Under the pieces are notes generated by a model, which worked only from the letters and a program-made list of their open reading frames with translations, did no database searches and was not told where the DNA came from. DNA of 64,000 nt from Terfezia claveryi (lineage: Eukaryota; Ascomycota; Pezizomycetes; Pezizales; Pezizaceae): assembly GCA_015179025.1 (NCBI GenBank), contig WHUX01000005.1, positions 806,001 through 870,000 on the forward strand. Reading direction: 5' to 3'. Of this stretch, positions 53,520-64,000 are shown piece by piece. Position numbers and translations under genes: made by a program. Positions within the stretch are counted from its first letter, which is position 1; every line of letters begins with the position of its first letter.

Positions 53520-54013
53520 CTCTAACTACTGGAGGATACCTGGTTAGATAACGTTATGAAGAAGATCGCAAATAGTCAGAGTGACTATTACTGTCTTAGA
53601 TGTCCAGAGAGTTGAATGAGCTGGTGGAATCCACTAGTATCTCGCAGAATCGTCGCGGAGTATTATTACGATAAGTGAAAATCCTATAAGCGAGGATCGA
53701 TCTCAACAAGAGATAAGTGATTCTTAAGACTTACGTGTCTCAACACATGCAAGTGATAGAGTAAAGCCTTAAGAAAAAGTAAAAGACAATCGACAGTGGC
53801 ATACGAAGCTAGCTAGCAATCATCTTGAGGTAACAGAGCGAAGATTCTAGCACTTTCCTTGTGCGCGTAAAACCAATGCATATATTTCTTAATGAGTGTG
53901 TACAAGTACAAGAATTCCCCTGCATAATATACCCCTTTCCAGCGAGGCTAATAAACTAAGCTAAAATAACTTTTGCTGTTACCCTCATCACAAATAACTT
54001 CCTAGCCACCACA
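53520..54013 (-). mobile_element. Probable 3' LTR of the Gypsy element
   Basis: The upper edge is inferred: on the minus strand a polypurine tract (AAGAGGGAGGAGGAA) is followed at 54013 by TGTGGTGGCTAGG, the usual TG start. A TATA-like GGGGTATATTATGC lies about 75 bp inside. The lower edge is not defined, and the 5' LTR is outside the window. Confidence 0.45.
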
Positions 54014-54239
54014 TTCCTCCTCCCTCTTAAAACTTAGGCAGCCCCATTGCCACCTAAATATCCATCCAACTCTCAAACAACAAATTCTTCACCCTTTTTC
54101 CCTGTAGCAAAAGCAAAAAAATATATCTACAAAAGAAATATATAAAATATCCAAAACAATCCAGCACTTGCGTAATAACAAAAGAAACCTCCCTAATCCA
54201 TATCTTCCACCATATCCGCCTTACTAGCTTCCAACAACT

Positions 54240-55420
54240 TCTCTAACCTCCACACTAACGTTCCTTATTTAGCCTCCCTTCCCCGGCTGTCAACGATCTG
54301 ATTGCCCCTTCTACTGCCAAAGCATCATCCTTATCCTCCTTATCCTCAGCCTTCGGTTTAAGCTCATCTACCCCCTCATCAACATCCAGATTAATAACTG
54401 GTATGTTCAGCTTAAACTTCCTCTTCTTTTCCTCTTTCTCCTCTTCTCTCCTCCTCTTCCTCATTATCGGCCTTCCCGCTTCAGGCCTTACTTCAACAAT
54501 CTTTCCAACAACTTTCTTCCCTTGTCTTTGGCCATACTAACTTCCTCAACCTCATCATTCTTATCTTCACCCTTATCCGAATTCCCTCCCTCAACAACCT
54601 CAACTTCCGCCTCAGCCTGTACTTCGGCTTTTTTACTTGGTGAGGTGGCTTGAGATACCACCTTGAGAGATGCAACCATTTCAATAGCTGCTTGTGTGTT
54701 TGGGGTGTCGATTTCATGAGGAGGGTTATTAAAAGGAGTGAGAGTTATTGTCGGAGGGGATGTAAGAGGTGCCGAGGAAGATGCAGGCGAAGCAACCTCC
54801 CCTAAATTTTATTTCCCCACAATTGCTTCTTTTCCATGTACCTCTTTTCGGCAATATCCTTATCATACCCACTTATATTTCTTGGTTCGCTTAGCAGCTA
54901 ACCTTTCTGCTACCCCTATTGTCATTTTCCCTCCGCATCATTCCATGCTGGATTCCTCTCCGCAAACCACACGAGTTCACTGAGGAATTCTTCTGCAGGC
55001 CAAGGAGGCATCAATTCCCCCATCTTCTCTTCCCATTCATCTCCCCACGTTCTCCAGCCTTTCTTGTACATTCGCTTTTCTTTTTGAGATTCCGTATGAA
55101 TCTCAGATAATGGTAGGATTGTTTTTGAGAAGCTGAGATCCATCTCAACATCTTCTCGGGATGCTTTCATGCTCGTAAAGTCTTCGTCAGTCCACCCTTC
55201 CACTATTTCTTTGAGGACTTGGGTAGTAAAAGCTACCTTTTCTGCTTGAGTTTGGGTCAGGCGAGCTATTTCTTTGGCAAACTCCCATTTGTCCCTTCCC
55301 TCTAGCTTTGCTATCTCATCTTGATACCTCTTCCTAAATCTTGACTCCTGCTCACTACCCTATCAGCGATACTGATAATTCGGTTGTCGTTTTCTGACAT
55401 GGTAGATCGGGGTATGAGGT
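54240..55420 (-). pseudogene. ORF downstream of Gypsy pol (charged, gag-like or accessory)
   Basis: On the minus strand, ATG near 55398 (MSENDNRIISIADRVVSRSQ), then after a frameshift DEIAKLEGRDKWEFAKEIAR and MYKKGWRTWGDEWEEKMGEL. Then come Lys/Glu-rich segments (MRKRRREEEKEEKKRKFKLN). Stops and shifts occur throughout. Its place between pol and the LTR suggests an extra retroelement ORF; a gag of an adjacent element is possible because a second polypurine tract (AAGAGGGGGGAGGGA) lies at about 55755-55770. No family recognised. Confidence 0.4.
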
Positions 55421-55954
55421 AGGGTAATAATATGTGATATGTGAAGTAGAGGAAGGTATCGTTTAGGAAGGATAAGTAGGATGTTACGACTTGATGAGGG
55501 TTATCGTAAGGGAGCTTTTGTTTGAGGAGGAAGAATGAAGATTGGAGTTTGTATGAATGATGGGGGATCGGAGGTATTTATACTAAACAGAACACTAAAT
55601 TTTAGCGCTCTATTCGTATCTGATGCCTTCTTCGTTTGTTCCGTTCCATTCCAGACCCTTCTATAGAAGATTCTGTGGTTATCCGAACATTCGAATTTTC
55701 TTTCTATTCGTTACCCTAAACTCCCTGAACTTCTTTTCCTTATAATCTCTATCCCTCCCCCCTCTTAAAAATTTTTTGGCCTCTTCAAAAAAAAATCCCT
55801 TGATACTCGAGTAATATTTTTGTCCTTCTTTTTACATGAGTGTCAATTCTATTTCCTTCTCCCACTATCTTTCCTTTTCCAAAACAGTAATTTCACGAGA
55901 TCACTAGCATTATATTAAAATCAAAACCCGCATACGAAGCCTAATTTATCTAAA

Positions 55955-56430
55955 ACGAGACGATAAAACGAACAAAACTAGCGTAAAGCATTACTTATGT
56001 GTTCACATTCTATGTAAGTGATCAAAACATGACGATAAAACGAACAAAACTAGCATAAAGTATCACTTACGTGTTCAATTCCACGTAAGTGATCAAAATA
56101 AGACGATAAAACGAATAAAACTAGCGTAAAGTATCACTTACGTGTTCACATACTACGTAAGTGATCAAAACAAGATGATAAAACGAATAAAACTAGCGTA
56201 AAGCATCACTTACATGTTCACATTCCACGTAAGTGATCAAAACAAAACGATAAAATGAACAAAACTAGCGTAAAGCATCACTTACGTGTTCACATTCCAC
56301 ATAAGTGATCAAAACAAGACGATAAAAGCATTAAAGACAACAGATATAATGATCAAAAAAGAAAAAAAACGAGCATAAAGCGTCACTTACGTGTTCACAT
56401 CCACGTAAGTGATCAAGACAACACGATAGA
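55955..56430. repeat. 71-72 bp tandem repeat, each unit with a CACTTACGTG hairpin
   Basis: Six units of ACGATAAAACGAACAAAACT, AGCGTAAAGCATCACTTACG, TGTTCACATTCCACGTAAGTGATC type. Each contains the inverted pair CACTTACGTG...CACGTAAGTG. The sixth is partly replaced. It sits just after the pol stop on the minus strand. Confidence 0.85.
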
Positions 56431-56449
56431 AGTTCCTTACACCTGCTCT

Positions 56450-57911
56450 TCCAGTGTATGAACATAATATTTTCCTAATCTTCAGGCTCCACCATTTCAT
56501 ACTCTTCCTCGTTTCCCCCTTCATTGTTATCCCCTTCTTCAACTATCTCTTTATCTTCCACTTCAACTCCATGGCGGACAAAAAACCTCTTAACTCAATC
56601 TCCTGCATAAATCTCTTTCATCTCCATGCCATCAAGTTCTTCGAGCAGATAAGTTCCCCGATCTTCTCTAACATCCCTAATCTTATACGGGCCATTCCAC
56701 TTATTCTTGAGCTTTTGAGACCATTGCTTATCAAGAGCGCTGTTGTACAGAAGTACCATATCCCCGATCTACAAGTTTTGTTGTCTTTCTCGATAATTCT
56801 TATCAAAGTGGGCTTTGTTTCTCCCTCGACTTTCTCTAATTTTCTTCCTTGCTTCCTCTATATCTTCTTCTCTTCTTTCCAGTTACCTCACTTTTGCAGC
56901 CGAAAGGTCTTCTCTACTTTTCACCTTATCCCAATTGACAGTAGCCCAGCTTTTCGCAGAAAGTTCTACTGGGAGTATACAATCTTGTCCGAATACAAGT
57001 TTAAACGGCGTATACCCAGTTGAAGCTCTAGTCGTAACTCTATCCGCCCATAGAACAAATGGTAGATTCGCCACCCATCTTGATCCCAGTTTTGCCAACC
57101 CATCCACAATTTGTTGGTAGCCCCTCTCAATGATACCATTCGACTGAGGATGGTATGAAGCGATACAGACGTTTTTAATTCTATATCTATCGATTAGCAG
57201 CTTAGTTATCTTCTGGTTTTCGGGTCCATTATCATAGATTATTTGTCCAGGAACACTGAATCTAACTATTTATTTGTGGACAAAAGCTGCTATACTCTTC
57301 GAATCCGCTTTCTTCAATGCCTTTCCTTCAACCCATCCAGATAGGTAGTCTCTCATCGCTACAATTCTCGTCATTCCTTCATTTGCTGGCATATGTATCA
57401 CATCCAATCCGACCTTCAACCACAATGAGTTTTTTAGGGTAGGATGCAATTCTTCTGTGACCCTTATTCCGGATCTTTTTTGGCATTGCTGACAGCTTCG
57501 AACCCACTTCTCAACGTCTTTATACAATCCTTTCCACCAGTATCGTAAGGCTACCTTCTCATACGTCCCCTTCCATCCTCTATGCCCACATTCTTCATGA
57601 AGCTCTTGCAAAATCTCTTTCTGCTCATTCTCTTTCCACACGACCCTTCTTGGAGGCAAGTTTTGCCGTGCCCTTCGAAATAACAAACCTCCTTGAATCA
57701 AAAACTTCAAGGCGTTCAATCTGAAAGAATCAAACTGCTTATCTGTCATCACTTCTGGCCTTTCAAGATCCTGCAAAAATTTCCGAATCTTCCTTATTTC
57801 CTCCGGCATTCTTCTTTCTTCTTCTTTATCCTCAATAACTTCAATTTCCTCAAATTCATTCACTACTAATTCCGTATCCATCTCGTCCTCTAACTCTTCC
57901 TCATCCGACAC
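56450..57911 (-). pseudogene. Gypsy integrase
   Basis: On the minus strand, after an acidic linker, FLIQGGLLFRR and the zinc-binding part HEECGHRGWKGTYEKVALRY ... CQQCQKR (HHCC) lead into the catalytic core with GLDVIHMP (first Asp) and RDYLSGWVEGKAL. One stop follows at about 57250. Continuation gives LPFVLWADRVTTRASTGYTP and KLVFGQDCILPVEL, and then the C-terminal DNA-binding part WNGPYKIRDVREDRGTYLLE. Several stops show it is inactive. Confidence 0.88.
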
Positions 57912-57938
57912 CTTAGAGTCTTCTTCTGATTACCATCT

Positions 57939-58340
57939 TCAGGATAATGCATCTAGTCTTTTGTGCCTGCTACCAGGTATGTGTTTGATTTCGAAGGCAA
58001 ATAACTTAATCCATACCAACCATTGATTCACTACAGATCCTGGCAGGTCCGAAGCTGGTTGGTTTAGCTGATGAACAAGCATTCTTGCATCAATTTCAAC
58101 CAAAAACCTGACTCCATATAAGTACATGCGAAACCTTTTTAATGCCTTAAGGAGACCCCGACATTTCAACTTTCTGGAATCATACTTTTTCTCAGCAGCA
58201 GTCCACATTCCTAATTCATATTGAGCCGGATATCTTTTTCCGGTTTCCAGTTCTTCCTGCTGCAAAATCGCCCCCATCTGGCTAAGGACGAATCGACTGA
58301 CAGCACAATTCTTCTTTTGAGTCATAATCAATTAGCTTGA
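57939..58340 (-). pseudogene. Gypsy RNase H domain
   Basis: Reads AAEKKYDSRKLKCRGLLKAL, YLYGVRFLVEIDARMLVHQL and IKHIPGSRHKRLDALS, the order of Gypsy RNase H (Glu, Asp and the final Asp visible). Upstream of this the frame is cut by stops. Confidence 0.85.
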
Positions 58341-59410
58341 GAGCAGGCGCACTGACCAAAACCTTCTTCAACTTATCCATTGCTTGTTGTTATTCACCCG
58401 TCCACTCAAATTCCACATTCTTTTTCCCCAGGCGAAAAAGCAGTTCCACAATCATCAAGAAATCTTTAATCCAAATTCTATAATAGATGCATAGTCCCAA
58501 GAATGCTCACATATCGGTAAGATCCACACATGAGGGCCAACTAGTAATTTTTTGGGTCTTCGTCTTTTCCAGCATTCTTCCATTTATCCCACACACATAA
58601 GCCACGACCTTCAACTGTTCCATTAGAAACTCGCTCTTAAACTTAGAAATTGTTCCTCCAGCTCGTTCTATATCTGCTAGCACCTTATTAATAGACATAA
58701 TGGCATCTAGAACAAATTTTCTGATACCTGGCGCTATTTCAATCGGCTTTCCATTCTTATCTAAAAACAAGCTTCTAGTCTACGGCTTAACCCCAATGTT
58801 ATCAATAAATGGCTTGCTTCTCTTAGCAGTTATCTGGTCCTTCAAAATCTTCTTCATTATCCTGTCGAATACCTGTACTCTATTCGTATATTCTTAGGGT
58901 AGGGTAGTCATTCTAAGATGTCCTAGTGGAGTTTGAAATGCTGTCATATCTCGGCTAACCTCTGCTAGCTCATATTGATCATACCCGGAAAACAAGTTGA
59001 GCAAGGATAGCAATGGAAATCCAGCGAAGTCCTCGCTATATTCTTCCGCAGATGGAGGCAACTCGCATCCTAATGGTTACTGCATTCAATCTTTGAGCTG
59101 CATTGATGAGTGATATCCCTTATCTTTCTTTTTTACCAGAACTAGGATTATGGTATGGACCACAATATCTTTCAAAGCCCTACATTCAAGCTTCCTCTTC
59201 ACGATATCAATAACTCTTCTTCTAGTGCTTTCGGGACTCGAAAATTGGCAGCTTGCTATGGTACATATTCGATAGTAGGAATCCTATGGGGTAGTTCGAC
59301 TTCAGACTTGAAAACCCCTTTCTCCGTAAAATCAAAAGCAATTCCTGCTTCCCTGCTAAACAAAACTTCCATAAGAACATCCCATTCTTTAGCGGTGATT
59401 GTTTCTCCAA
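58341..59410 (-). pseudogene. Gypsy reverse transcriptase
   Basis: One frame with several stops. It holds ILVLVKKKDKGYHSSMQLKD, LLSLLNLFSGYDQYELAE, TAFQTPLGHL, then KPFIDNIGVKP where active elements have F-I-D-D. The second catalytic Asp is thus Asn. The thumb follows: VLADIERAGGTISKFKSEF and VAYVCGINGRMLEKTK. The mutated active site and stops mean no activity. Confidence 0.85.
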
Positions 59411-59413
59411 TCT

Positions 59414-60461
59414 TCAACTTGGTAATTCTTTTGGAGTGAGCCTTTCCCCTCTTTTCAAAGAAGAAAACTTAGGGATAGTCCATGGGTATTTGTTTTCAAG
59501 TGACGGATATCCTATAAGATGTTCCTTCCAATTCTCTAACCCTTCAGGTTTCAATCCCCCTTTATGCGGAATATTAGCAGGACGAATTTTTTCTTGCTTT
59601 CTCTTGTATAGGGTCCGTCCTTCCACCTTTTTAAGCGAATCTGACACTCGCGTAAAGCTCTTTACGCAAATGTCATCTTTTCCTTCCGTAATCTTCGGCG
59701 GCTTCTCTTTTTCTATCTTTAAGGTAAAAACATCCACATTTTCATCAACTTGAACTTCCTCCCATACCTCACATCCTAGGTTACTGGACTCAATATCTGA
59801 ATCCTCAGGAGTATCGTCAACTTGTCTATTGACCTTCAGGCAAGCCTTTATCCATCTGGCTTCACTTCGATTTCGTTTATAATGAGATGAAACTAAGCAG
59901 AATGTTACTACGTTTCCTTTTTTGTCATGTATCGTAGTATAACAACTCCCATTGTCTCTATTATCATGCTTCACCCTGACTATCCTCTCCCAAGGCCTTC
60001 CTAAGATTACGTCCTGGGATAAGTTTTCCATAACAAAAAATCGACATCTGGTTGATATCCCTCCAATCCTTACCTCAACATTATGACAAATTTCATATGC
60101 CTTCATCCTTTGATTGTTTGCTGCTCCAACAGACCAATCCACAGCTAAATCAATGGGTAATTCTAACTCCTCGAAGACATCTTTACTCATCAAACACAAC
60201 TCTGCTCCCGAATCTATCAGCATCTCATACTTCATCTCTTCAACTCTACCCTTACACTTAGGGGAAGCACACGCATATAGCTTCCTGAGCGCCTCTTTTC
60301 AACCAACAGTGAATGCTATAGCATCTGGTTCGTCCGCTTTTTTCTTGATCGGTGGAACTCTCTTAATGCCAAACCATTGTTGAATTAGTTCTGGCGAAAT
60401 CGATAGAAGCTTTCGAACGGTTACTCCTGGTACAGGTGCATCCAGAGTTCTTTTACTAAGA
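59414..60461 (-). pseudogene. Gypsy aspartic protease region
   Basis: The minus-strand frame of 273 codons carries MLIDSGAELCLMSKDVFEEL, the DSG active site, and later DVILGRPWER, the second conserved block of retroviral-type proteases. Upstream, beyond the ATG, KLLSISPELIQQWFGIKRVP continues to the foldback insertion at 60469. A GGRTLYKRKQEKI-type linker follows the protease. Confidence 0.85.
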
Positions 60462-61014
60462 TCTTTAATTAGTGTGTGCCACGGGGCGAGTAAAACTCGC
60501 CTCGCTCGCCAAGACTCACCTCGGCGAGCGAGTTTTCGTCTCCTCCACAACTCACCGAGTCGGCTTTTTCCAACCTCAACTCGACTCGCGATTAATCGGT
60601 GATCTACAGATTACTCGCCAAGATTCAAGGCTAGCCTGCTTTATACTGGGGCCTCTGCCCCAGGCGCGGTATACGCCACGGCACCTTAGGTATATGGTTG
60701 CACGCGCGCGGGTGGGACGTTGGGTTTCTACGAAGAGAAGCATCTTTACCCTCTCTACAACTGAGGCCAGCTATGTGGAATGAAGTGAACCAATGATCCA
60801 GGATGCATGCACGCATAAGTATAATAAATGTCTATAGTATTTCTAAATGTTTATGTACATGGTAGCTAATGCCATAAGAGACAGAAATATAATTAAACGG
60901 ACCTGTCCTACCTTGCCATGTACCTAGCGAACTCGAGGCCAAGAACCTGGTCCCTACGTTGGTCTGCGAACGAAAGTGGTGGGAGTACAGTGTAGACTAG
61001 GCTGGTGCAGAGGT

Positions 61015-61635
61015 AAGGCAAGCTGGACGACGGAGGCGTGGCAAGCAAGACGACGGAGGTAAGGCAAGATGGACGATGGAGGGATGGCAAGCTGGACGGC
61101 GGAGGCATGGCAAGCTGGACGGCGGAGATATGGTAAAGGGGATGGCGGAGGGGAGGCAAGCTAGACGGCGGAGGCATGGCAAGCTGGACGGCGGAGGCAT
61201 GGCAAGCTGGACGGTGGAGGCATGGCAAGCTGGACGACGGAGGTAAGGCAAGCTGGACGATGGAGGGATGGCAAGCTAGACGGCGGAGATATGGCAAAGG
61301 GGACGGCGGAGGGGAGGCAAGCTGGACGGCGGAGGCATGGCAAGCTGGATGGCGGAGGCATGGCAAGCTGGACGACGGAGGTAAGGTAAGCTGGATGATG
61401 GAGGGATAGCAAGCTGGACGGCAGAGGTATGGCAAGCTGGACAGCAGAGGCATGGCAAGCTAGACGGCGGAGGCATGGCAAGCTGGACGACGGAGGGATG
61501 GCAAGCTGGACGATGGAGGGATGGCAAGCTGGACGGCAGAGGCATGGCAAGCTAGACGGCGGAGGCATGGCAAGCTGGACGACAGAGGGATGGCAAGCTG
61601 GACGACGGAGATATGGCAAGCTGGACGGCGGAGGG
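61015..61635. repeat. GGCAAGCTGGACGGCGGAG minisatellite, left arm of FB2
   Basis: About 25 units of 24-25 bp with variants (GACGACGGAGGTAA, GATGGAGGGATGG). Its inverted counterpart is at 62640-63160. Long open frames here come from the repeat and are not genes. Confidence 0.9.
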
Positions 61636-62027
61636 AAGGCAATGCTCTCATCCAGATTGCAGGCAGTTCATGACTTGTGTTATTGATGAAAATTCCAGAT
61701 GCTGGGGATGGAGAGCTCACTTGAAAGTTGTGCCTCGTGTGCCAGCGGTAGCTGCTGTATAGACTGTAATTTGGGGTGGCAGGCAGGGAGTTTAGGGGGG
61801 CGCTAGTCGATGCAACAGGTATGATCAACCCCGCTTGGCAGCTGGCTCGAGTATGCCAGCCTAGACTGGCAATATGCTAACGTTGCGCTATATCTGTGCA
61901 GGCAACAGTCTCATTCGGCTGAACAATATACAATACCTACGTCTTTACATGGTTGAGATGTTGTAGCCATAATATGTGTCCTTGTCGATATATTGGCCAC
62001 CTGATATATATATGGAATTCATGTCTT

Positions 62028-62250
62028 CACGGCCTATATATTTACTTGGGAATTCATGCCTTCGCTGGCTATATATTTGCTTGGGAATTCATGCCTTCGC
62101 TGGCTATACATATGCTTAGGAATTCATGCCTCCACTGGCTATATATTTGCTTTGGAATTCATACCTTCGCGGCCTATATACATATATGCACGGAATTCAT
62201 GCCTTCGAGGCTTAGATATATGCTAGGACATCATATATATATATAGGGCG
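62028..62250. repeat. Loop of FB2: GGAATTCATGCCTTCGCTGG tandem repeat
   Basis: Five to six units of about 42 bp, each with CTATATATTTGCTTGGGAAT and GGAATTCATGCCTTCG variants, separating the two palindrome arms. Confidence 0.85.
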
Positions 62251-62639
62251 CAAAGACATGAATTCCATATATATATAAGGTGGCCAATATATCGACAAGG
62301 ACATATATTATGGCTGCAACATCTCAACCATGCAAAGACGTAGGTATTGTACATTGTTGCAGCCGAATGAGACTGTTGCCTGCATAGGCATAGCGCAACG
62401 TTAGCATTATGCCAGTCTAGGCTGGCATACCCGAGCCAGCTGCCAAGCGGGGTTGATCATACCCGTTGCGTCAACTAGCGCCCCCCTAAACTCCCTGCCT
62501 GCCACCCCAAATTAAAGTCTGTATAGCAGCTACCACTGGCACACGAGGCACAACTTTCAAGTGAGCTCTCCGTCCCCAGCATCTGGAATTTTCATCAATA
62601 ACACAAGTCATGAACTGCCTGCAATCTGGGTGAGAGCAT

Positions 62640-63160
62640 TGCCTTCCCTCCGTCGTCCAGCTTGCCATGCCTCTACCGTCCAGCTTGCCATGCCTCCGCC
62701 GTCCAGCTTACCATCCCTCCATCGTCCAGCTTGCCTTACCTCCGTCGTCCAGCTTGCCATGCCTCCGCCGTCCAGCTAGCCATGCCTCCGCCGTCCAGCT
62801 TGCCTCCCCTCCACCGTCCCCTTTGCCATATCTCCGCCGTCTAGCTTGCCATGCCTCCGCCGTCCAGCTTGCCATCCCTCCATCGTACAGCTTGCCTTAC
62901 CTCCGTCGTCCAGCTTGCCATGCCTCTGCTCTCCAGCTTGCAATGCCTCCATCGTCCAGCTTGCCTTCCCTCCACCGTCCCCTTTGCCATATCTTCGCCG
63001 TCCAGCTTGCCATGCCTCCACCGTCCAGCTTGCCATGCTTCCATAGTCCAGCTTGCCTTACCTCCGCCATCTAGCTTACCATGCCTCCGTCGTCCAGCTT
63101 GCCATACCTGCCTCCGCCGTCCAGCTTGCCATGCCTCCACCGTCCCCTTTGCCATATCTC
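62640..63160. repeat. Minisatellite, right arm of FB2 (inverted)
   Basis: Units of CCATGCCTCCGCCGTCCAGC type, the reverse complement of the left-arm minisatellite. The unit order differs between arms, so the arrays have diverged since the palindrome formed. Confidence 0.88.
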
Positions 63161-63697
63161 TACACCAGCCTAGTCTAAGCTGTACTCCCACCACTTTCAT
63201 TCGCAGACCAACGTAGAGGCCAGGCTCTTGGCTTCGAGTTCGCTAGGCACATGGCAAGGTTGGACAGGTCCATTTAATTATATTTCTGTCTCTTGTGGCA
63301 TTAGCTCCCATGTACATAAACATTTAGAAATACTATAGACATTTATTATACTTATGCGTGCATGCGTCCTGGATCATTGGTTCACTTCATTCCACGTAGC
63401 TAGCCTCAGTTGTAGGGAGGGTAAAGACGCTTCTCTTCGTAGAAACCCAAGGTCCCCAGATGAAGTCAGTCGCATGCGTGCAAGGCGCCGTGGCGTATAC
63501 CGCACCTGGGGCAGAGGCACCAGTATAAAACAAGCTAGCCTTGAGTCTTGGCGAGTAATCTATAGATCACTGATTAATCGGTGAAGTGGTCCGAGGCGAG
63601 TTATGGTAGGTAAAGACCGAGGCAAGTCGATAGCCGAACGAGTTGTCAGGGTGAGAAACTCGGACCGACTCGCCCCGTGGCGCACACTATCTTTAAT

Positions 63698-64000
63698 ATC
63701 CACTTCTTCTCTTAAGGTAGCCCATAGCTTATCGTGAGATTGTCTAGGTTGCTTTGAATCAACCTTGCTTTGATCCTTCTGTCCGTGCTTCAGGATTCTC
63801 GGAAGTACGGAAGGGTTGAAAGGTTGTTTCGATTTTCGATTGCTTTCGCCAATATCCTCAATATCTCTCATTCTTTTCTCCTCAATTAATACTTCTTTTG
63901 ATGCTTTGAAGACCACCAGTTCACCATTGATTCTTTCCTCAATAACATTACAATCAACACCTTCCTGATCTTCCACGAAAATACACTGCACTTTTGAAAC
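63698..64000 (-). pseudogene. Gypsy gag/protease linker, entering the window
   Basis: The minus-strand frame reads VEDQEGVDCNVIEERINGEL, NRKSKQPFNPSVLPRILKHG and DKLWATLREEVDIKD, then meets the FB2 insertion. It is the upstream part of the Gypsy polyprotein; gag proper and the 5' LTR lie beyond the window. Confidence 0.7.

Larger units (their letters stand above)
60470..63689. mobile_element. FB2: 3.2-kb hAT-type foldback element inside Gypsy
   Basis: Terminal inverted repeats of 22 bp with one mismatch (TAGTGTGTGCCACGGGGCGA at left). TCTTTAAT is duplicated at 60462-60469 and 63690-63697, an 8-bp target duplication as for hAT elements. The interior is a giant inverted repeat: left arm about 60470-62027, right arm about 62251-63689. 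Each arm has a minisatellite (61015-61635; inverted at 62640-63160). The 220-bp loop holds a 40-42 bp tandem repeat. No transposase is encoded. Removal joins the Gypsy frame (LREEVDIKD to LIKDLSKRTL). Confidence 0.92.

Noticed and set aside
55955..56430. Regularly spaced hairpin repeats as a CRISPR array
   Set aside because: The whole 71-72 bp unit is conserved, with no unique spacers, and it lies in a fungal retrotransposon.
60908..63216. Many long open frames on both strands (SLPCLRRPACH-type and KLDGGGMAS-type repeats)
   Set aside because: They are six-frame readings of the FB2 minisatellites whose unit length is a multiple of three; all frames are equally open and the composition is purely repeat-driven.

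Overview
The window looks like nuclear DNA of a filamentous fungus, most likely an ascomycete. Introns are 40-94 nt with fungal branch points (TACTAAC, CTGAC, CTAAC). A Crinkler-like P-loop protein, a MADS-like mini-protein and a PD-(D/E)XK-type protein are of fungal types. Nearly everything else is transposon debris. A repeat-laden Pezizomycete such as a truffle relative would fit, but that is inference: no marker gene fixes the taxon. It is accessory, repeat-dominated sequence. Only five or six loci look like host genes.

Layout. 0-7 kb: a tRNA-Asn, a 140-bp TA-flanked MITE, a 1.6-kb foldback palindrome and reversed LINE tails. 7.9-8.8 kb: a clean two-exon gene of unknown function. 9-13.4 kb: a gag-like remnant, an LTR-like repeat, a decayed hAT transposase split by a 590-bp MITE, and a decayed Fot1/pogo transposase. 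13.4-18.1 kb: inverted repeats, a GC-rich minisatellite and a LINE ORF1-like fragment. 18.4-23.3 kb: a Crinkler-like gene carrying three unrelated insertions (LINE, pogo-type MITE, LTR-like repeat). 23.9-33.2 kb: LINE 3' ends, a Tc1/mariner remnant and 'tail-only' retro-insertions. 33.5-39 kb: a two-exon coiled-coil gene, a tRNA-like gene and a long frameshifted low-complexity gene with an N-terminal hydrophobic leader. 39.8-41 kb: a LINE inserted into a LINE of the same family. 41.2-45.8 kb: a frameshifted ExK-nuclease-like gene and a cluster of very small insertions. 45.9-47.7 kb: an apparently intact six-exon orphan gene (539 aa). 48.4-53.5 kb: a KRBA2/Ginger-type integrase remnant, a LINE-B end, a 104-aa MADS-like gene and a repetitive P/Y/G-rich ORF. 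53.5-64 kb: a degenerate Gypsy element on the minus strand, split by a 3.2-kb hAT-type foldback element.

The most unusual signals are three. (1) A family of 10-51 bp (one nested composite of 79 bp) insertions, one end of which is nearly always TAGTCTGG (or CCAGACTA), each flanked by a 9-bp direct repeat; at least ten duplications are perfect, one insertion is nested in another, and a paralogous repeat copy supplies the empty site. (2) A conserved 3' stem-loop plus A-tail shared by LINE copies; it also moves alone as 61-109 bp insertions with target duplications. (3) Two long palindromic foldback elements whose arms carry inverted minisatellites, one bounded by hAT-type inverted repeats and an 8-bp target duplication. 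Many remnants have in-frame stops of the CGA-to-TGA, CAG-to-TAG or TGG-to-TAG kind, as expected from cytosine-methylation or RIP-like mutation.
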